A stretch of DNA of 64,000 nucleotides from NCBI RefSeq assembly GCF_000165835.1, contig NC_014640.1, positions 6,696,001 to 6,760,000 on the forward strand, in the 5' to 3' direction. Position 1 is the stretch's first letter. Each line of letters begins with the position of its first letter. The translations under genes and the position numbers were made by a program. Below the pieces are notes generated by a model. That model was given only the letters and a program-made list of their open reading frames with translations. It was not told where the DNA came from and made no database searches. This document shows positions 37,101 through 46,369 of the stretch, piece after piece. The stretch comes from Achromobacter xylosoxidans A8. GTDB lineage: Bacteria > Pseudomonadota > Gammaproteobacteria > Burkholderiales > Burkholderiaceae_B.

Positions 37101-37642
37101 TGAAAGCCACCCCACTCGCCATTCCCGACGTCTTGCTCCTGGAACCCAGGGTACTGGGCGACGAGCGCGGCTTTTTCTTCGAGAGTTTCAACCAGGCCGT
37201 GTTCGAGGCGGCAACGGGGCTGCAGCGCAACTTCGTGCAGGACAACCATTCACGCTCCGCCCGCGGCGTTTTGCGCGGCCTGCATTACCAGGTCGAACAA
37301 CCCCAGGGCAAGCTCATGCGCGTATGCGCGGGCGAGATCTTCGACGTCGCGGTGGATCTGCGGCGCGATTCGCCGTCATTCGGGCAATGGGTCGGCACCT
37401 TGCTCAGCGCCGAAAACAAGCGCCAGGTGTGGATCCCGGAAGGCTTTGCCCACGGCTTCCTGACACTGTCCGATTACGCCGAAGTCCTGTACAAGACCAC
37501 GGACTATTACGCACCGCAGCACGAGCGCTGCATACGCTGGGACGATCCGCAACTGGCGATCGCCTGGCCTTGCCAGCAGCCGCCCCTGCTGTCCGAGAAG
37601 GACCGCAACGGCGCGCCGTTCGCCGACGCGCCGGCCTGCTGA
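37100..37642 (+). CDS. rfbC: dTDP-4-dehydrorhamnose 3,5-epimerase
   Basis: Cupin-fold epimerase of 180 residues. The catalytic His is in RGLHYQ, the Tyr/Asp region in the C-terminal half, and WIPEGFAHGF is the family signature. Start at 37100 shares its A with the rfbD stop, so the two are coupled. It ends one base before the stop of convergent lipA, with no terminator hairpin between. Confidence 0.94.
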   Translation: MKATPLAIPDVLLLEPRVLGDERGFFFESFNQAVFEAATGLQRNFVQDNHSRSARGVLRGLHYQVEQPQGKLMRVCAGEIFDVAVDLRRDSPSFGQWVGTLLSAENKRQVWIPEGFAHGFLTLSDYAEVLYKTTDYYAPQHERCIRWDDPQLAIAWPCQQPPLLSEKDRNGAPFADAPAC

Positions 37643-37643
37643 C

Positions 37644-38648
37644 TCAGTTCACGCCGGCCGCATGCGCCTGTTCGTCGGCGTGGTACGAGGAACGCACCAT
37701 CGCCCCCACCGCCGCGTGCGAGAAGCCCATGGCATAGGCCTCGCGCTCGAACATGGCGAAGGTGTCCGGATGCACGTAGCGCAGCACCGGCAAGTGATGC
37801 TCCGAAGGCTGCAAATACTGCCCGATGGTCAGCATGTCCACGTTGTGCTCGCGCATGTCGCGCATCACCTGCAGGATTTCCTCGTCGGTCTCGCCCAGGC
37901 CCAGCATCAGGCCGGACTTGGTGGGGACTTCGGGGTGCAGCTGCTTGAACTCTGCCAGCAGCTTCAGCGAGTGCATGTAGTCCGAGCCCGGGCGTGCCTG
38001 CTTGTACAGGCGCGGCACGGTTTCCAGGTTGTGGTTCATGACGTCCGGGGGGCCGGCGTTCAGGATGGTCAGCGCGCGGTCCAGGCGGCCGCGGAAGTCG
38101 GGCACCAGCACCTCGATGCGGGTGGTGGGCGACAGTTCGCGGATGTGCGTGATGCAATCCACGAAGTGGCCGGCGCCGCCGTCGCGCAGGTCGTCGCGGT
38201 CCACCGAGGTGATCACGACATAGGACAGCTTCATCGCGGCGATGGTGCGCGCCAGATTCAGGGGTTCATTGGTGTCCAGCGGATCCGGGCGGCCGTGGCC
38301 CACATCACAGAAGGGGCAGCGGCGGGTGCACTTGTCGCCCATGATCATGAAGGTGGCCGTGCCCTTGCCGAAGCATTCGCCGATGTTCGGGCAGGACGCT
38401 TCCTCGCACACCGTGTGCAGGTTGTGCTCGCGCAGGATGCGCTTGATGTCGTAGAAGCGCGAGCCGGGCGCGGCGGCCTTCACGCGGATCCACTCGGGCT
38501 TTTTCAGGCGCTCGGCCGGGACGATCTTGATGGGGATGCGCGCCGTCTTGGCCTGCGATTTCTGCTTTTGCGTCGGATCGTAGACCGCCTCGGCGGGCGC
38601 GGCGGCGGATTCGTTCGAGGGAACAGGAGACTCGACAAGCGTGGACAT
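37644..38648 (-). CDS. lipA: Lipoyl synthase
   Basis: Radical SAM enzyme of 334 residues that inserts two sulfurs into octanoyl-protein. The auxiliary cluster [12 protein letters not shown] and the radical SAM motif CTRRCPFC are both intact, as is the C-terminal RSSYHADE whose Ser ligates the auxiliary cluster. An Ala/Pro-rich N-terminal extension of about 35 residues precedes the conserved part. lipB is not adjacent but 1.8 kb away behind two other genes. Confidence 0.97.
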   Translation of the reverse strand: MSTLVESPVPSNESAAAPAEAVYDPTQKQKSQAKTARIPIKIVPAERLKKPEWIRVKAAAPGSRFYDIKRILREHNLHTVCEEASCPNIGECFGKGTATFMIMGDKCTRRCPFCDVGHGRPDPLDTNEPLNLARTIAAMKLSYVVITSVDRDDLRDGGAGHFVDCITHIRELSPTTRIEVLVPDFRGRLDRALTILNAGPPDVMNHNLETVPRLYKQARPGSDYMHSLKLLAEFKQLHPEVPTKSGLMLGLGETDEEILQVMRDMREHNVDMLTIGQYLQPSEHHLPVLRYVHPDTFAMFEREAYAMGFSHAAVGAMVRSSYHADEQAHAAGVN

Positions 38649-38818
38649 GGGGCACCTTCATGACCGGCGCGCGGACGTGCCGGGTCTGAGACAAAAACGG
38701 CATTTTACCCTTCGCCGCCCCAATCCGCCGGGCAGGCTCCGTCCCCCAGGCGGCGGACGTCCTCGGGCCGGACCGGCCTGGGTTATCGTCACGCCTGACG
38801 AATCCGCCGGTTTTACCC

Positions 38819-39631
38819 ATGTCTTCCCTGCCCCCGCCCCGCCCCATCGCCCTGATCGCGCCCCGACTGGACTGGGCGCCCGCAGCCCGCGCCGCGCAGG
38901 CCTGCGCCGAATTGCTGTTGCCCGCCGGCTACTACCTGGCCGCCGGCCCCTGGCATGACGCCCCCGGCCTGACCCGACTCGGCGACTTGCGTCCCGCCGC
39001 CGTCCTGTCCATAGGCCCGCTGGACGATCCCGGCCTGCGCGCCGTCCTGGCGACGCTGGAAATCCCCATCGTGGAAACCTGGAGCGCATCCGCCCAGCCG
39101 CTGGACGGCGCTGTCGTGGTCGACAACGCGGAAGCCGGCCGCATGGCCGCGCGGCACCTGGCCGCCAAGCGCCATGCGCGGGTCGCCTGCATCAGCACCG
39201 ACAACCCCTGGGAACGCGCCCGTCGCGAAGGCTTTATCAGCAGCGCGGCCGCGCTCGGACTGGAACGGGTGGCGGACATCGTGCAGCCCGAAGTCCAGCA
39301 CATGAACGACGGCCGCATGGCCTTCCTGCGCCTGCTGGCCACCAACACGATCTTCGACGCGGTGTTCTGCACCACGGACCTGCTGGCCGCCGCTGCGGTA
39401 TCCGAAGCCCACAACCGCGACCTGCAGGTACCGCAGGACCTGGCGGTGCTGGGCTACTCGGACGACGGCAGCGCCGCGCAATGGGCGCAGGGCTTGACCA
39501 CTTTGGGCGCCGACGCCGCGACCCTGGGCCGGCGCGCCGGCCAGCTGCTGCTGGACCGCCTGGAAGGCGAACGCGGCACGGGCGAGCGGGAAATCGTCGA
39601 CGTGGTGTTCGAGGAACGGCTCAGTACCTAG
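38819..39631 (+). CDS. LacI/GntR-type ligand-binding domain protein without DNA-binding domain
   Basis: 270 residues that match only the periplasmic-binding-like effector domain of LacI-family repressors: VVVDNAEAGRMAARHL, HARVACIS, VFCTTDLLAAAAV, PQDLAVLGYSDD and the C-terminal LLLDRLEGE are typical. The usual N-terminal helix-turn-helix of about 55 residues is absent, and the open frame upstream of the ATG does not encode one. It may be a truncated repressor, a stand-alone sensor or a dominant competitor. It is divergent from lipA and convergent with the Sel1 gene. Confidence 0.82.
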   Translation: MSSLPPPRPIALIAPRLDWAPAARAAQACAELLLPAGYYLAAGPWHDAPGLTRLGDLRPAAVLSIGPLDDPGLRAVLATLEIPIVETWSASAQPLDGAVVVDNAEAGRMAARHLAAKRHARVACISTDNPWERARREGFISSAAALGLERVADIVQPEVQHMNDGRMAFLRLLATNTIFDAVFCTTDLLAAAAVSEAHNRDLQVPQDLAVLGYSDDGSAAQWAQGLTTLGADAATLGRRAGQLLLDRLEGERGTGEREIVDVVFEERLST

Positions 39632-39685
39632 GGCGTATCGGAGGTGGCCGGCAGCCCGGCCCTGGCGGCCCCGGCCTTCCCTGGG

Positions 39686-40414
39686 CTAGGCAATGCCTTC
39701 ATACAGCGGCGGAAAGCCGCTGGCCTGGAGCATGCCGTTCGCTTCCCGCAGAAAAGCGGGCGTGGCCGTCTCCGGAACCTGGATCAGCCACTGCACGGCG
39801 TCTTCCTTGCGGCCACGCAGCAAGAGCAGGCGGCCCAGATGGAACATGCCACGGAAATCGCCGCCTTCGGCACAGCGCTGGTAGCAATCGAAAGCGCGGT
39901 CCAGGTCCTGTTCGACCACGTCGCCGGCCTCGTAGTAGCGGCCCACCACGCCGATGGACTTCACGTGGCCGGCCTGCGCCGCTTTCTGGTAGAGGGCCAG
40001 GGCCGCCGCGGAATTCTGCGCCACGCCGCCCCGGCCGCTGCGCAGCATGTGGGCGTAGTTGTACATGCCCCAGTCCAGGCCCTTGTCGGCGGCCAGGCGA
40101 AACCAGTAGGCCGCGACCGTGTCGTCGCGCGGCACGCCCCAGCCGTTCTCGTAGCAGCGACCCACCATGTTGATGGCCATGGGATGGTCGGCATGGGCGG
40201 CGCGCTTGAACCACGCCAATCCCTGTTCCTGATCGCGTTCGACGCCGGCGCCGTCCAGCAGCATCTGGCCGTAGATGGTCTGGGCTTCGATCAGCCCCAG
40301 TTCGGCCGCCGCGCGAATCCATGCCGCGTAGTCCTCGGCCGGCCCCCGCTCGCGCAGGCGCGCCAACTCTTCAGGCGTGGTCGCGGCCACGTCGGCCGCG
40401 GTATAGCTCTTCAT
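39686..40414 (-). CDS. Sel1-repeat (TPR-like) protein
   Basis: 242 residues made of four to five Sel1-like repeats of about 36 residues (cores such as [57 protein letters not shown]). No signal peptide is seen, so it is probably cytoplasmic and binds other proteins. Its ATG overlaps the lipB stop (ATGA), so it is translated from the lipB transcript. Why a scaffold protein is tied to lipoylation here is unknown. Confidence 0.87.
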   Translation of the reverse strand: MKSYTAADVAATTPEELARLRERGPAEDYAAWIRAAAELGLIEAQTIYGQMLLDGAGVERDQEQGLAWFKRAAHADHPMAINMVGRCYENGWGVPRDDTVAAYWFRLAADKGLDWGMYNYAHMLRSGRGGVAQNSAAALALYQKAAQAGHVKSIGVVGRYYEAGDVVEQDLDRAFDCYQRCAEGGDFRGMFHLGRLLLLRGRKEDAVQWLIQVPETATPAFLREANGMLQASGFPPLYEGIA

Positions 40415-41049
40415 GTCTTGTTCCTTGCGCGGTCCCAGGCCTGCGCCAGATTGCGCGCCAGCGTCTCGCCTGTCTCGGTCGGCTCGCGGTGCACGCCGCA
40501 GGCCGCCATGTCCACGGTACGCAGGCCCGCATAGCCGCAGGGGTTGATCCCCAGAAACGGCGCCAGGTCCATCCGCACGTTCAGCGATACGCCGTGATAA
40601 GCCCGGCCATTGCGGATCTTGATGCCCAGCGCGGCGATCTTGGCCAGCTCGCCCCCGTCCGGATCGGGCACGTAGACCCCCGGCGCGCCCGGTTTGCGGC
40701 AGGCGTCGGCCACGCCCATCTGGGCCAGCGTGTCGATGACCGCGCCCTCCAGCAGATTGACGTATTCCTTGACGTAGATGTCGGCGCGGCGCAGGTCGAA
40801 CAGCGCGTAGGCCATGACCTGGCCGGGACCGTGGTAGGTCACCTGCCCGCCGCGGTCGCAGTGGACGATGGGAATGTTTCCGGGGTTGAGCACATGCTGG
40901 GGCTGGCCGGCCTGGCCCAAGGTGTAGACGGGTGCGTGTTCGCAGAGCCAGATCTCGTCAGGCGTATCGGCGCCACGCAGATTGGTGTACGCCTGCATAT
41001 CGTGCCAGACCGACAGGTAGTCGGCCGGCCGCGCGAGCCACTTGATCAC
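40411..41049 (-). CDS. lipB: Octanoyl-ACP:protein N-octanoyltransferase
   Basis: 212 residues. Transfers octanoate from ACP to lipoyl domains. Motifs: [21 protein letters not shown], catalytic Lys in [17 protein letters not shown] and catalytic Cys in GINPCGYAG. The start is taken as GTG at 41049 ([11 protein letters not shown]), 18 bases after the DUF493 gene. Followed without gap by the Sel1-repeat gene. Confidence 0.95.
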   Translation of the reverse strand: MIKWLARPADYLSVWHDMQAYTNLRGADTPDEIWLCEHAPVYTLGQAGQPQHVLNPGNIPIVHCDRGGQVTYHGPGQVMAYALFDLRRADIYVKEYVNLLEGAVIDTLAQMGVADACRKPGAPGVYVPDPDGGELAKIAALGIKIRNGRAYHGVSLNVRMDLAPFLGINPCGYAGLRTVDMAACGVHREPTETGETLARNLAQAWDRARNKT

Positions 41050-41067
41050 GGCTGTCCTGCTCTTGTG

Positions 41068-41343
41068 TCAGAGAACGATGGACACCATCGGATGGCCGTG
41101 CAGGGCGCGGTAGAGCGCGTCCAGCTGCTCGCGCGAGGTCGCGCGCACCGTGAAGGTCAGGCCCATGTAGTTGCCGCCCTTGCTGGGCCGCATTTCCACC
41201 GTCGCTGCGTCGAACTCAGGGTCGAACTGCAGCACGACTTCGGTCAGCGTCTGCGCGAATTCCGGGTGCTGCTTGCCCATGACCTTGATGGGAAAGTCGC
41301 TGGGGTATTCGATGAGGGAATCTTCGGGCGGAATATTTTGCAT
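41068..41343 (-). CDS. DUF493 (YbeD-like) protein
   Basis: 91 residues with an ACT-like fold family signature: YPSDFPIKVMGK near the N-terminus and GGNYMGLTFTVRATSREQLDALY (core YMGLTFTV) later. It regularly precedes lipB in proteobacteria and is suspected to have a regulatory role. Start at 41343 (MQNIPPEDS) by homology. Confidence 0.93.
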   Translation of the reverse strand: MQNIPPEDSLIEYPSDFPIKVMGKQHPEFAQTLTEVVLQFDPEFDAATVEMRPSKGGNYMGLTFTVRATSREQLDALYRALHGHPMVSIVL

Positions 41344-41504
41344 GATGTGCCTATAAGGTGTTGCCCCCCAGGGCTCGGCCACTGCTCGATCCTGCACCCG
41401 AGGGCTGTGCCACGGGGCGGCCAGATCCTATGTATATGGGGGCAAGCCGCCAGCCGGCAAGACCGCCGGGGCGGCCCCGCAGGAGCCGCCCGGTGATGCC
41501 GGGC

Positions 41505-42371
41505 CTAGAGCGCGGCGATGCGGGCATCATAACCCGCGCGCAATTGCGCAAAAACGGGGCCGGGCTTGCCCGAACCCACCGGCTTGCCATCCAGCGACAC
41601 GATGGCCAGCACTTCCTTGGTGGCCGAGGACAGCATCAGCTCGTCGGCTTGTTCCACTTCTTGCCGCGTGATGGGGCGCGACTCGAAAGGAATGCCGGCC
41701 TCGGCGGCCAGCTCGCCCATCAGGCCGTAGCGGATGCCTTCCAGGATCAGGTTGTTCTTGGGCGGCGCCAACAGCTTGCCGCCGGAAACTACCCAGATAT
41801 TGGTGGACGAGCCTTCGGTCAGGTAGCCGTCGCGGAACTGCACCACTTCGTCGACCTCGGCATCGACCGCCTGCTGCTTGGCCAATACGTTGCCCAGCAG
41901 GGACACCGATTTGATTTCGCAATGCAGCCAGCGCTCGTCCGGAATGCTGATGGCGCTGAGGCCGCGCTCGCGCTGGGCGGCAGGCGGCGGCGACCAGGCC
42001 GAGATCATGCCGAAGACCGTCGGCGTGACGGGGGTCGAGGGGAACTGGTGGTCGCGCTTGGCCACGCCGCGCGTCACCTGCAGGTAAACGATGCAGGTCT
42101 CCAGCTTGGTGCGCGCCAGCAGCTGCTGGATCAGGTCGATCCAGCCTGCGCGGTCGAAAGGCTGGGCAATCCGCAAGGCAGCCAGGCTGCGGTCCAGGCG
42201 GTTGAGGTGTTCGGCCATGCGGAACGCATTGCCTTGGTACACGGGGACGACTTCGTAGATGCCGTCGCCGAAAATGAAGCCACGGTCGAGGACAGAGACC
42301 TTGGCCTCGTCCACGCGCAGAAACTCACCGTTGAGATACACCTGGCTTTCGCCCGGCACGCCCGGAATCAT
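41505..42371 (-). CDS. dat: Class IV PLP aminotransferase, D-amino acid transaminase type
   Basis: 288 residues, fold type IV. The PLP Lys is in EIKSVSLLGNVLAK, substrate-side DRGFIFGDGIYEVVPVY and EGSSTNIWVV are typical. The family includes D-alanine and branched-chain aminotransferases; length, and the location upstream of the DUF493-lipB genes and downstream of dacA, favour the D-amino acid type. AGGAG lies before the ATG at 42371. Confidence 0.88.
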   Translation of the reverse strand: MIPGVPGESQVYLNGEFLRVDEAKVSVLDRGFIFGDGIYEVVPVYQGNAFRMAEHLNRLDRSLAALRIAQPFDRAGWIDLIQQLLARTKLETCIVYLQVTRGVAKRDHQFPSTPVTPTVFGMISAWSPPPAAQRERGLSAISIPDERWLHCEIKSVSLLGNVLAKQQAVDAEVDEVVQFRDGYLTEGSSTNIWVVSGGKLLAPPKNNLILEGIRYGLMGELAAEAGIPFESRPITRQEVEQADELMLSSATKEVLAIVSLDGKPVGSGKPGPVFAQLRAGYDARIAAL

Positions 42372-42433
42372 GAGGCACTCCTGAGTATGAAATGGAGAGG
42401 GACGAACCGTCTGGTCCGTCCCGTGAATAAAGC

Positions 42434-42459
42434 ACGGGCGTTTCATGCGAAACGCCCGT
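42434..42459 (-). terminator. Terminator between dacA and dat
   Basis: Perfect 11-base stem ACGGGCGTTTC (42434-42444) / GAAACGCCCGT (42449-42459), four-base loop. Downstream of dacA on the minus strand, followed by GCTTTATT. Confidence 0.75.
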
Positions 42460-42497
42460 TGCTAGCTTACACCCCCCGCGCCCACGGCGCGGCAGGA

Positions 42498-43750
42498 TTA
42501 TTCGAACCAGCGCTTGACGGTATCGACCATGCGGCCGAAGAAGCCGGCGCGCTCGACCGCGTCCTGCACCACCAGCGGTTCGGTGCGCAGCACCTTGCCG
42601 TCCAGCGTGAATTGCAGGGTGCCGACCTGCTGGCCCTTGGCCAGCGGAGCGATCAGCGGATCCGTGCGCTGCGCCACCGGCTTCAAGTCGCCGGCCTTGC
42701 CGCGCGGCACCGCAATCGACACGGGGTTGGGCGGGCCGAGCTTGACGCTTTCAGCCGTGCCTTCCCAGACGCGCGCATCGATGCCAGGCTGGCTCTTGTC
42801 GAACAGCTTGACGGTGTCGAAGTTCTGGAAGCTCCAGTTCAGCAGCTTCAGGCTTTCCTCGGCGCGGGTGGCTTCGCTGTCCGTGCCTACCACGACCACC
42901 AGGATGCGGCGGTCGCCGCGCACGGCGGTCGACACCAGGCAGTAGCCGGCTGAATCGGTGTGACCGGTCTTCATGCCGTCCACCGAGGGGTCGGCCCACA
43001 GCAGGCGGTTGCGGTTGGGCTGGGTGATCTTGTTGTAGGTGTAGCTCTTCTGCTTGTAGTAGTGGAAGTGGTCCGGGTGATCGGTGATCAGGTGCGAGGA
43101 CAGGATGGCCAGGTCGCGCGTGGACGTCATGTGCTGCGGATCGGGCAGGCCCGTCGCGTTCATGAAGTGGGTGTTGCGCATGCCCAGGCGTTCGGCTTCC
43201 TGGTTCATCAGCGAAGCGAACGAGGCCTCGCTGCCGCCCACGGCCTCGGCCAGGGCCACGGAGGCGTCGTTGCCGGACTGCACGATCATGCCCTGGTTCA
43301 GCTCATCGACAGTGACCGGCTTGCGCGGTTCGATGAACATGCGCGAACCGCCCGTGCGCCAGGCGCGCTCGGACACCGGCACGGTCTGCTCCAGCGTCAG
43401 GCGCTTTTCATCCAGCGCGTTGAACACGACGTAGGCCGTCATGATCTTGGTGAGCGAGGCCGGCTCGACCTTCATGTCCGGGTTGGAGGCGGCCAGGGTC
43501 TGGCCACTGTTCACGTCCATCACGATCCAGGCCTTGGCCGCGATGGTGGGGGCCGGCACGGCCGAGACGTCGCCCACCGGCACCACCGCCGAAGCATTCC
43601 GGCGCCAGCGGCTGCGGCCGGCGCCGCGGCCGGAGCCTGCTGCGCCCAGACCGGCATCGAAGCTGCCAGCATGGCTGACAGCACCGCGCCTGACAGCAGG
43701 CGACGGGTGAAGACAACGGGGGAGTGAGCGGAGTAAGGCAAATTCTTCAT
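42498..43750 (-). pseudogene. dacA: D-alanyl-D-alanine carboxypeptidase (PBP5/6 type), frameshifted after the signal peptide
   Basis: Penicillin-binding protein that trims peptidoglycan stem peptides. The mature part is complete: SLTK (SxxK), SGN and KTG active-site motifs, plus the PBP5 C-terminal domain and an amphipathic tail (FFGRMVDTVKRWFE). But the signal peptide (ATG at 43750, MKNLPYSAHS, hydrophobic core, cleavage VWAQQA) is in a different frame. The frames join near 43599, where one missing base in the GC-rich Ala/Gly stretch would explain it; restored length would be 417 residues. Either a real mutation leaving the enzyme without export, or a sequencing error. No other start with a signal peptide exists in the mature frame. 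Confidence 0.82.
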
Positions 43751-43905
43751 CGGCAACGTGGGTCCAGTAATGACGCCCGCCGGCGCGGGGCAAGTGGCTG
43801 ACAATTATAGGCAGTCGATCAGACCCGTCCGGCCCGCCCGGGGTTCCCGCGCATTTAAAACATGCAACTTGATGCAACCTGGCGGCCTCGGGACGCGGCA
43901 ACGGA

Positions 43906-44871
43906 TCAATCGGGACTGCCGCCGTGATGGCGACGGTACACGGCCGGAGAAACGCCCACGTGCTTGACGAAGGCGCGGCGCAAGGTGTCGACGTTGGCAA
44001 AGCCGCATTGCGCGGCCACCTGCTTGGGCGTGGCCGAGCCCGCCTCCAGCAGCGCGCGGGCTGCGGCGATGCGCGTCATCTCCACCCACGCGGCCGGCGT
44101 GACGCCGACCTCGGCGTGGAACAGCCGCGTAAAGTGCCGGGGGCTCAGGCCCGCATGTTCGGCCAGCGCTTCCACCGACAGCGGCAGCCCAGGGTTGCCG
44201 GCGACCCAGCGCTGGACCTCCTGCAGCGCCGAGCGCCCTACCGGGCCGGCCTGTCCCTTGCGGCTGAATTGCAGTTGTCCGCCTGGCCGCTTGAAGAACA
44301 TCACCAACTGGGCCGCCACACTGGCGGCCACGTCCCGGCCCAGGTCTTCCTCGACCAGCGACAACGCCAGATCCAGGCCAGCCGTCACGCCGGCGGACGT
44401 GCGCACTTTGCCGTCGCGCACATGCAGGGCGTCCTCTTCGACGGTCACCTTGGGATAGGCCAGGCGCAGCTGCGCCGCCGCATTCCAATGGGTCGTCACC
44501 CGTCGTCCATCCAACAGGCCTGCCGCGGCGAGCATGAAGGCGCCAGTGCAGACGGAGCCATAGCGCCGGGCGCCCCTGGCCGTCGCGCGCAGCCATTGCA
44601 AGGCGGAGCTGCTGAGCATGGCGCTGGCGGCCTGCGGCGTGCCGGCAACAAGCAGGGTATCCAGGCGCGGCACAGGGCCGTCAAGCGTCAGGTCGGGCAG
44701 CAGGCGCGCGCCCGATGAACTGCGGATCGGACCCGCCTCGTAGCCCACCACGCGCAGCGCGTACTGCTCGCGCCCGAGTTCGGCATTGGCCTGGGCGAAC
44801 ACGTCCAGGGGCCCGGAGACATCGAGCATCTGGACACCTGGCAGCGCAAGAATGGCTATGGTCTTGGTCAT
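43906..44871 (-). CDS. GlxA-type regulator (DJ-1/PfpI-like domain plus AraC HTH)
   Basis: 321 residues. N-terminal class I glutamine amidotransferase-like domain at about 4-170 with the nucleophile-elbow Cys in GSVCTGAFMLAAAGL, followed by two AraC-type helix-turn-helix motifs at about 225-315 (LAEHAGLSPRHFTRLF and VAAQCGFANVDTLRRAF). Start at 44871 (MTKTIAILALPG) by homology. It is divergent from the HD-domain hydrolase gene, which it may control. Confidence 0.92.
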   Translation of the reverse strand: MTKTIAILALPGVQMLDVSGPLDVFAQANAELGREQYALRVVGYEAGPIRSSSGARLLPDLTLDGPVPRLDTLLVAGTPQAASAMLSSSALQWLRATARGARRYGSVCTGAFMLAAAGLLDGRRVTTHWNAAAQLRLAYPKVTVEEDALHVRDGKVRTSAGVTAGLDLALSLVEEDLGRDVAASVAAQLVMFFKRPGGQLQFSRKGQAGPVGRSALQEVQRWVAGNPGLPLSVEALAEHAGLSPRHFTRLFHAEVGVTPAAWVEMTRIAAARALLEAGSATPKQVAAQCGFANVDTLRRAFVKHVGVSPAVYRRHHGGSPD

Positions 44872-45008
44872 GGAATCGCGCCTTGCCGACTGGTGTCGGG
44901 AAATCGCATGTTTTGGCGGAATCTGGCGTATTACGACGATTGAAGCCATTCTAGTGCGGCGGGAGAATTTATCGAACCCCTACCCCACCACCTGTAAGGA
45001 CTCCCGCC

Positions 45009-45650
45009 ATGAACCCTGTCATCGACGGCATTCAGATCCCCGACAGCAAGCTCGCCCGTGAAATCACGGAGCTGGTACGCGACACCGCCACGCCGCTGCT
45101 CTTCCACCATTCCAGCCGGGTCTACTACTTCGGCGCGCTCGCTGGCAAGCGCCGCGGATTGAAGTTCGACCCGGAATTGCTTTATTGCGGCTGCATGTTC
45201 CACGACATGGGCCTGACGCATCAGCACAGCAGCGACTGCTGCCGCTTCGAGGTGGACGGCGCCAACGCGGCGCGCGACTTCCTGAATAGCCGCGGCATTT
45301 CGCAACAGGACATCGATCTGGTGTGGACCGCCATTGCGCTGCACACCACGCCCGGCATTCCCGAATTCATGCACCCGGTCGTCGCGCTGGTGACAGCGGG
45401 CGTGGAAATGGACGTGCTCGGCCTGACTTATGGCGAATACGGCGACGCCCAGCGCGAAGCCGTGGTGGCGGCGCATCCGCGCAGTCCGCGCTTCAAGGAA
45501 GAGATCATCCAGGCCTTCTACGAGGGCATCAAGCACAAGCCGCAGACGACGTTCGGCAACGTCAAGGCCGATGTGATCGCCGACAAGGAGCCGGCCTTCA
45601 AGCCTGGTAACTTCTGCAGCATAATCCGCGGCTCTCGCTGGCCGGGCTGA
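45009..45650 (+). CDS. HD-domain hydrolase, cyanamide-hydratase-like
   Basis: 213 residues with an HD metal-dependent domain: upstream His in HHSSRVYYFG, the HD pair in CMFHDMGLT (H65-D66) and a later His in IALHTT. The arrangement H-S-x-R-V-x-x-F/W-G then H-D-x-G resembles fungal cyanamide hydratase and its many bacterial relatives of unknown function. AAGGA precedes the ATG. It stands alone, divergent from a GlxA-type regulator, so it is probably an inducible single-gene function. Substrate unknown. Confidence 0.85.
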   Translation: MNPVIDGIQIPDSKLAREITELVRDTATPLLFHHSSRVYYFGALAGKRRGLKFDPELLYCGCMFHDMGLTHQHSSDCCRFEVDGANAARDFLNSRGISQQDIDLVWTAIALHTTPGIPEFMHPVVALVTAGVEMDVLGLTYGEYGDAQREAVVAAHPRSPRFKEEIIQAFYEGIKHKPQTTFGNVKADVIADKEPAFKPGNFCSIIRGSRWPG

Positions 45651-45657
45651 AGGCGTT

Positions 45658-45677
45658 GGCGCCGCAACAGCGGCGCC
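45658..45677. terminator. Hairpin between convergent genes
   Basis: Perfect 8-base stem GGCGCCGC (45658-45665) / GCGGCGCC (45670-45677), loop AACA, between the convergent HD gene and alpha/beta hydrolase gene. Weak T tails on both sides. Confidence 0.55.
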
Positions 45678-45682
45678 CCGTC

Positions 45683-46336
45683 TTAGTCCAGCGCGACCTT
45701 CAACCGCGCCTGCACCAGCTGGCGCAGCACCAGCAGCTTGCCATGGAAGAAGTGCGATGCGCCGGGCACCACCACGACGGGGATCGAACGCGGGCGCGCC
45801 CAGTCCATGGCCTCGGACAGCGGCACGACCTCGTCTTCCTCGCCGTGCACCAGCAGCGTGTCGTCCGGCACCTGCACTTCGTGCGACTGGAAGCGGTTCA
45901 CGGCCGGCCCCATCAGCATCAGGGCCGACGGCAGCACAGCATCACCCTGCTCCGCCAACGCGGCATAGGTCTGCGCCGCGACGGCAGTGCCGAACGAGAA
46001 ACCGGCCAGCACCCAAGGCGCATGGGCCAGTTCGGGATGCAGTTCGCGCATCTGCGCCACGACCGCCAGCATGTCCTGGGTTTCGCCCACGGATTTGTCG
46101 AACGCGCCTTCGGACTGGCCGACCCCGCGGAAATTGGGCCGTACCGCCACCAGGCCGTGCTGCACGCAGGCGCGCGACAGGGTCGTGACCACTTTGTTCT
46201 CGCGCGCGCCGCCCTGCAGCGGATGCGGGTGCAGGACCAGCGCCCAGCCGCGCGGCGTGCCCGCGGGCCAGTCCACGGCGCAGTCGATGCGGCCGGCGGC
46301 TCCGGTGAATGCGTGGGTTTCAGTGCGTGCGGACAT
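45683..46336 (-). CDS. Alpha/beta hydrolase of the COG2945 type
   Basis: 217 residues. LHPHPLQGGARENKV near the N-terminus, FRGVGQSEG, nucleophile Ser in GFSFGT, Asp in HGEEDEVVP and His in GASHFFHGKL. This is the small cytoplasmic hydrolase family often annotated as putative esterase; its substrate is not known. It precedes the lipid-transport operon on the same strand in reading direction, 33 bases after the lipoprotein gene, so it could be cotranscribed with it. Confidence 0.87.
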   Translation of the reverse strand: MSARTETHAFTGAAGRIDCAVDWPAGTPRGWALVLHPHPLQGGARENKVVTTLSRACVQHGLVAVRPNFRGVGQSEGAFDKSVGETQDMLAVVAQMRELHPELAHAPWVLAGFSFGTAVAAQTYAALAEQGDAVLPSALMLMGPAVNRFQSHEVQVPDDTLLVHGEEDEVVPLSEAMDWARPRSIPVVVVPGASHFFHGKLLVLRQLVQARLKVALD

Positions 46337-46369
46337 GGCGTAACTCGGGATACGGAAAAAAAAGCGATG

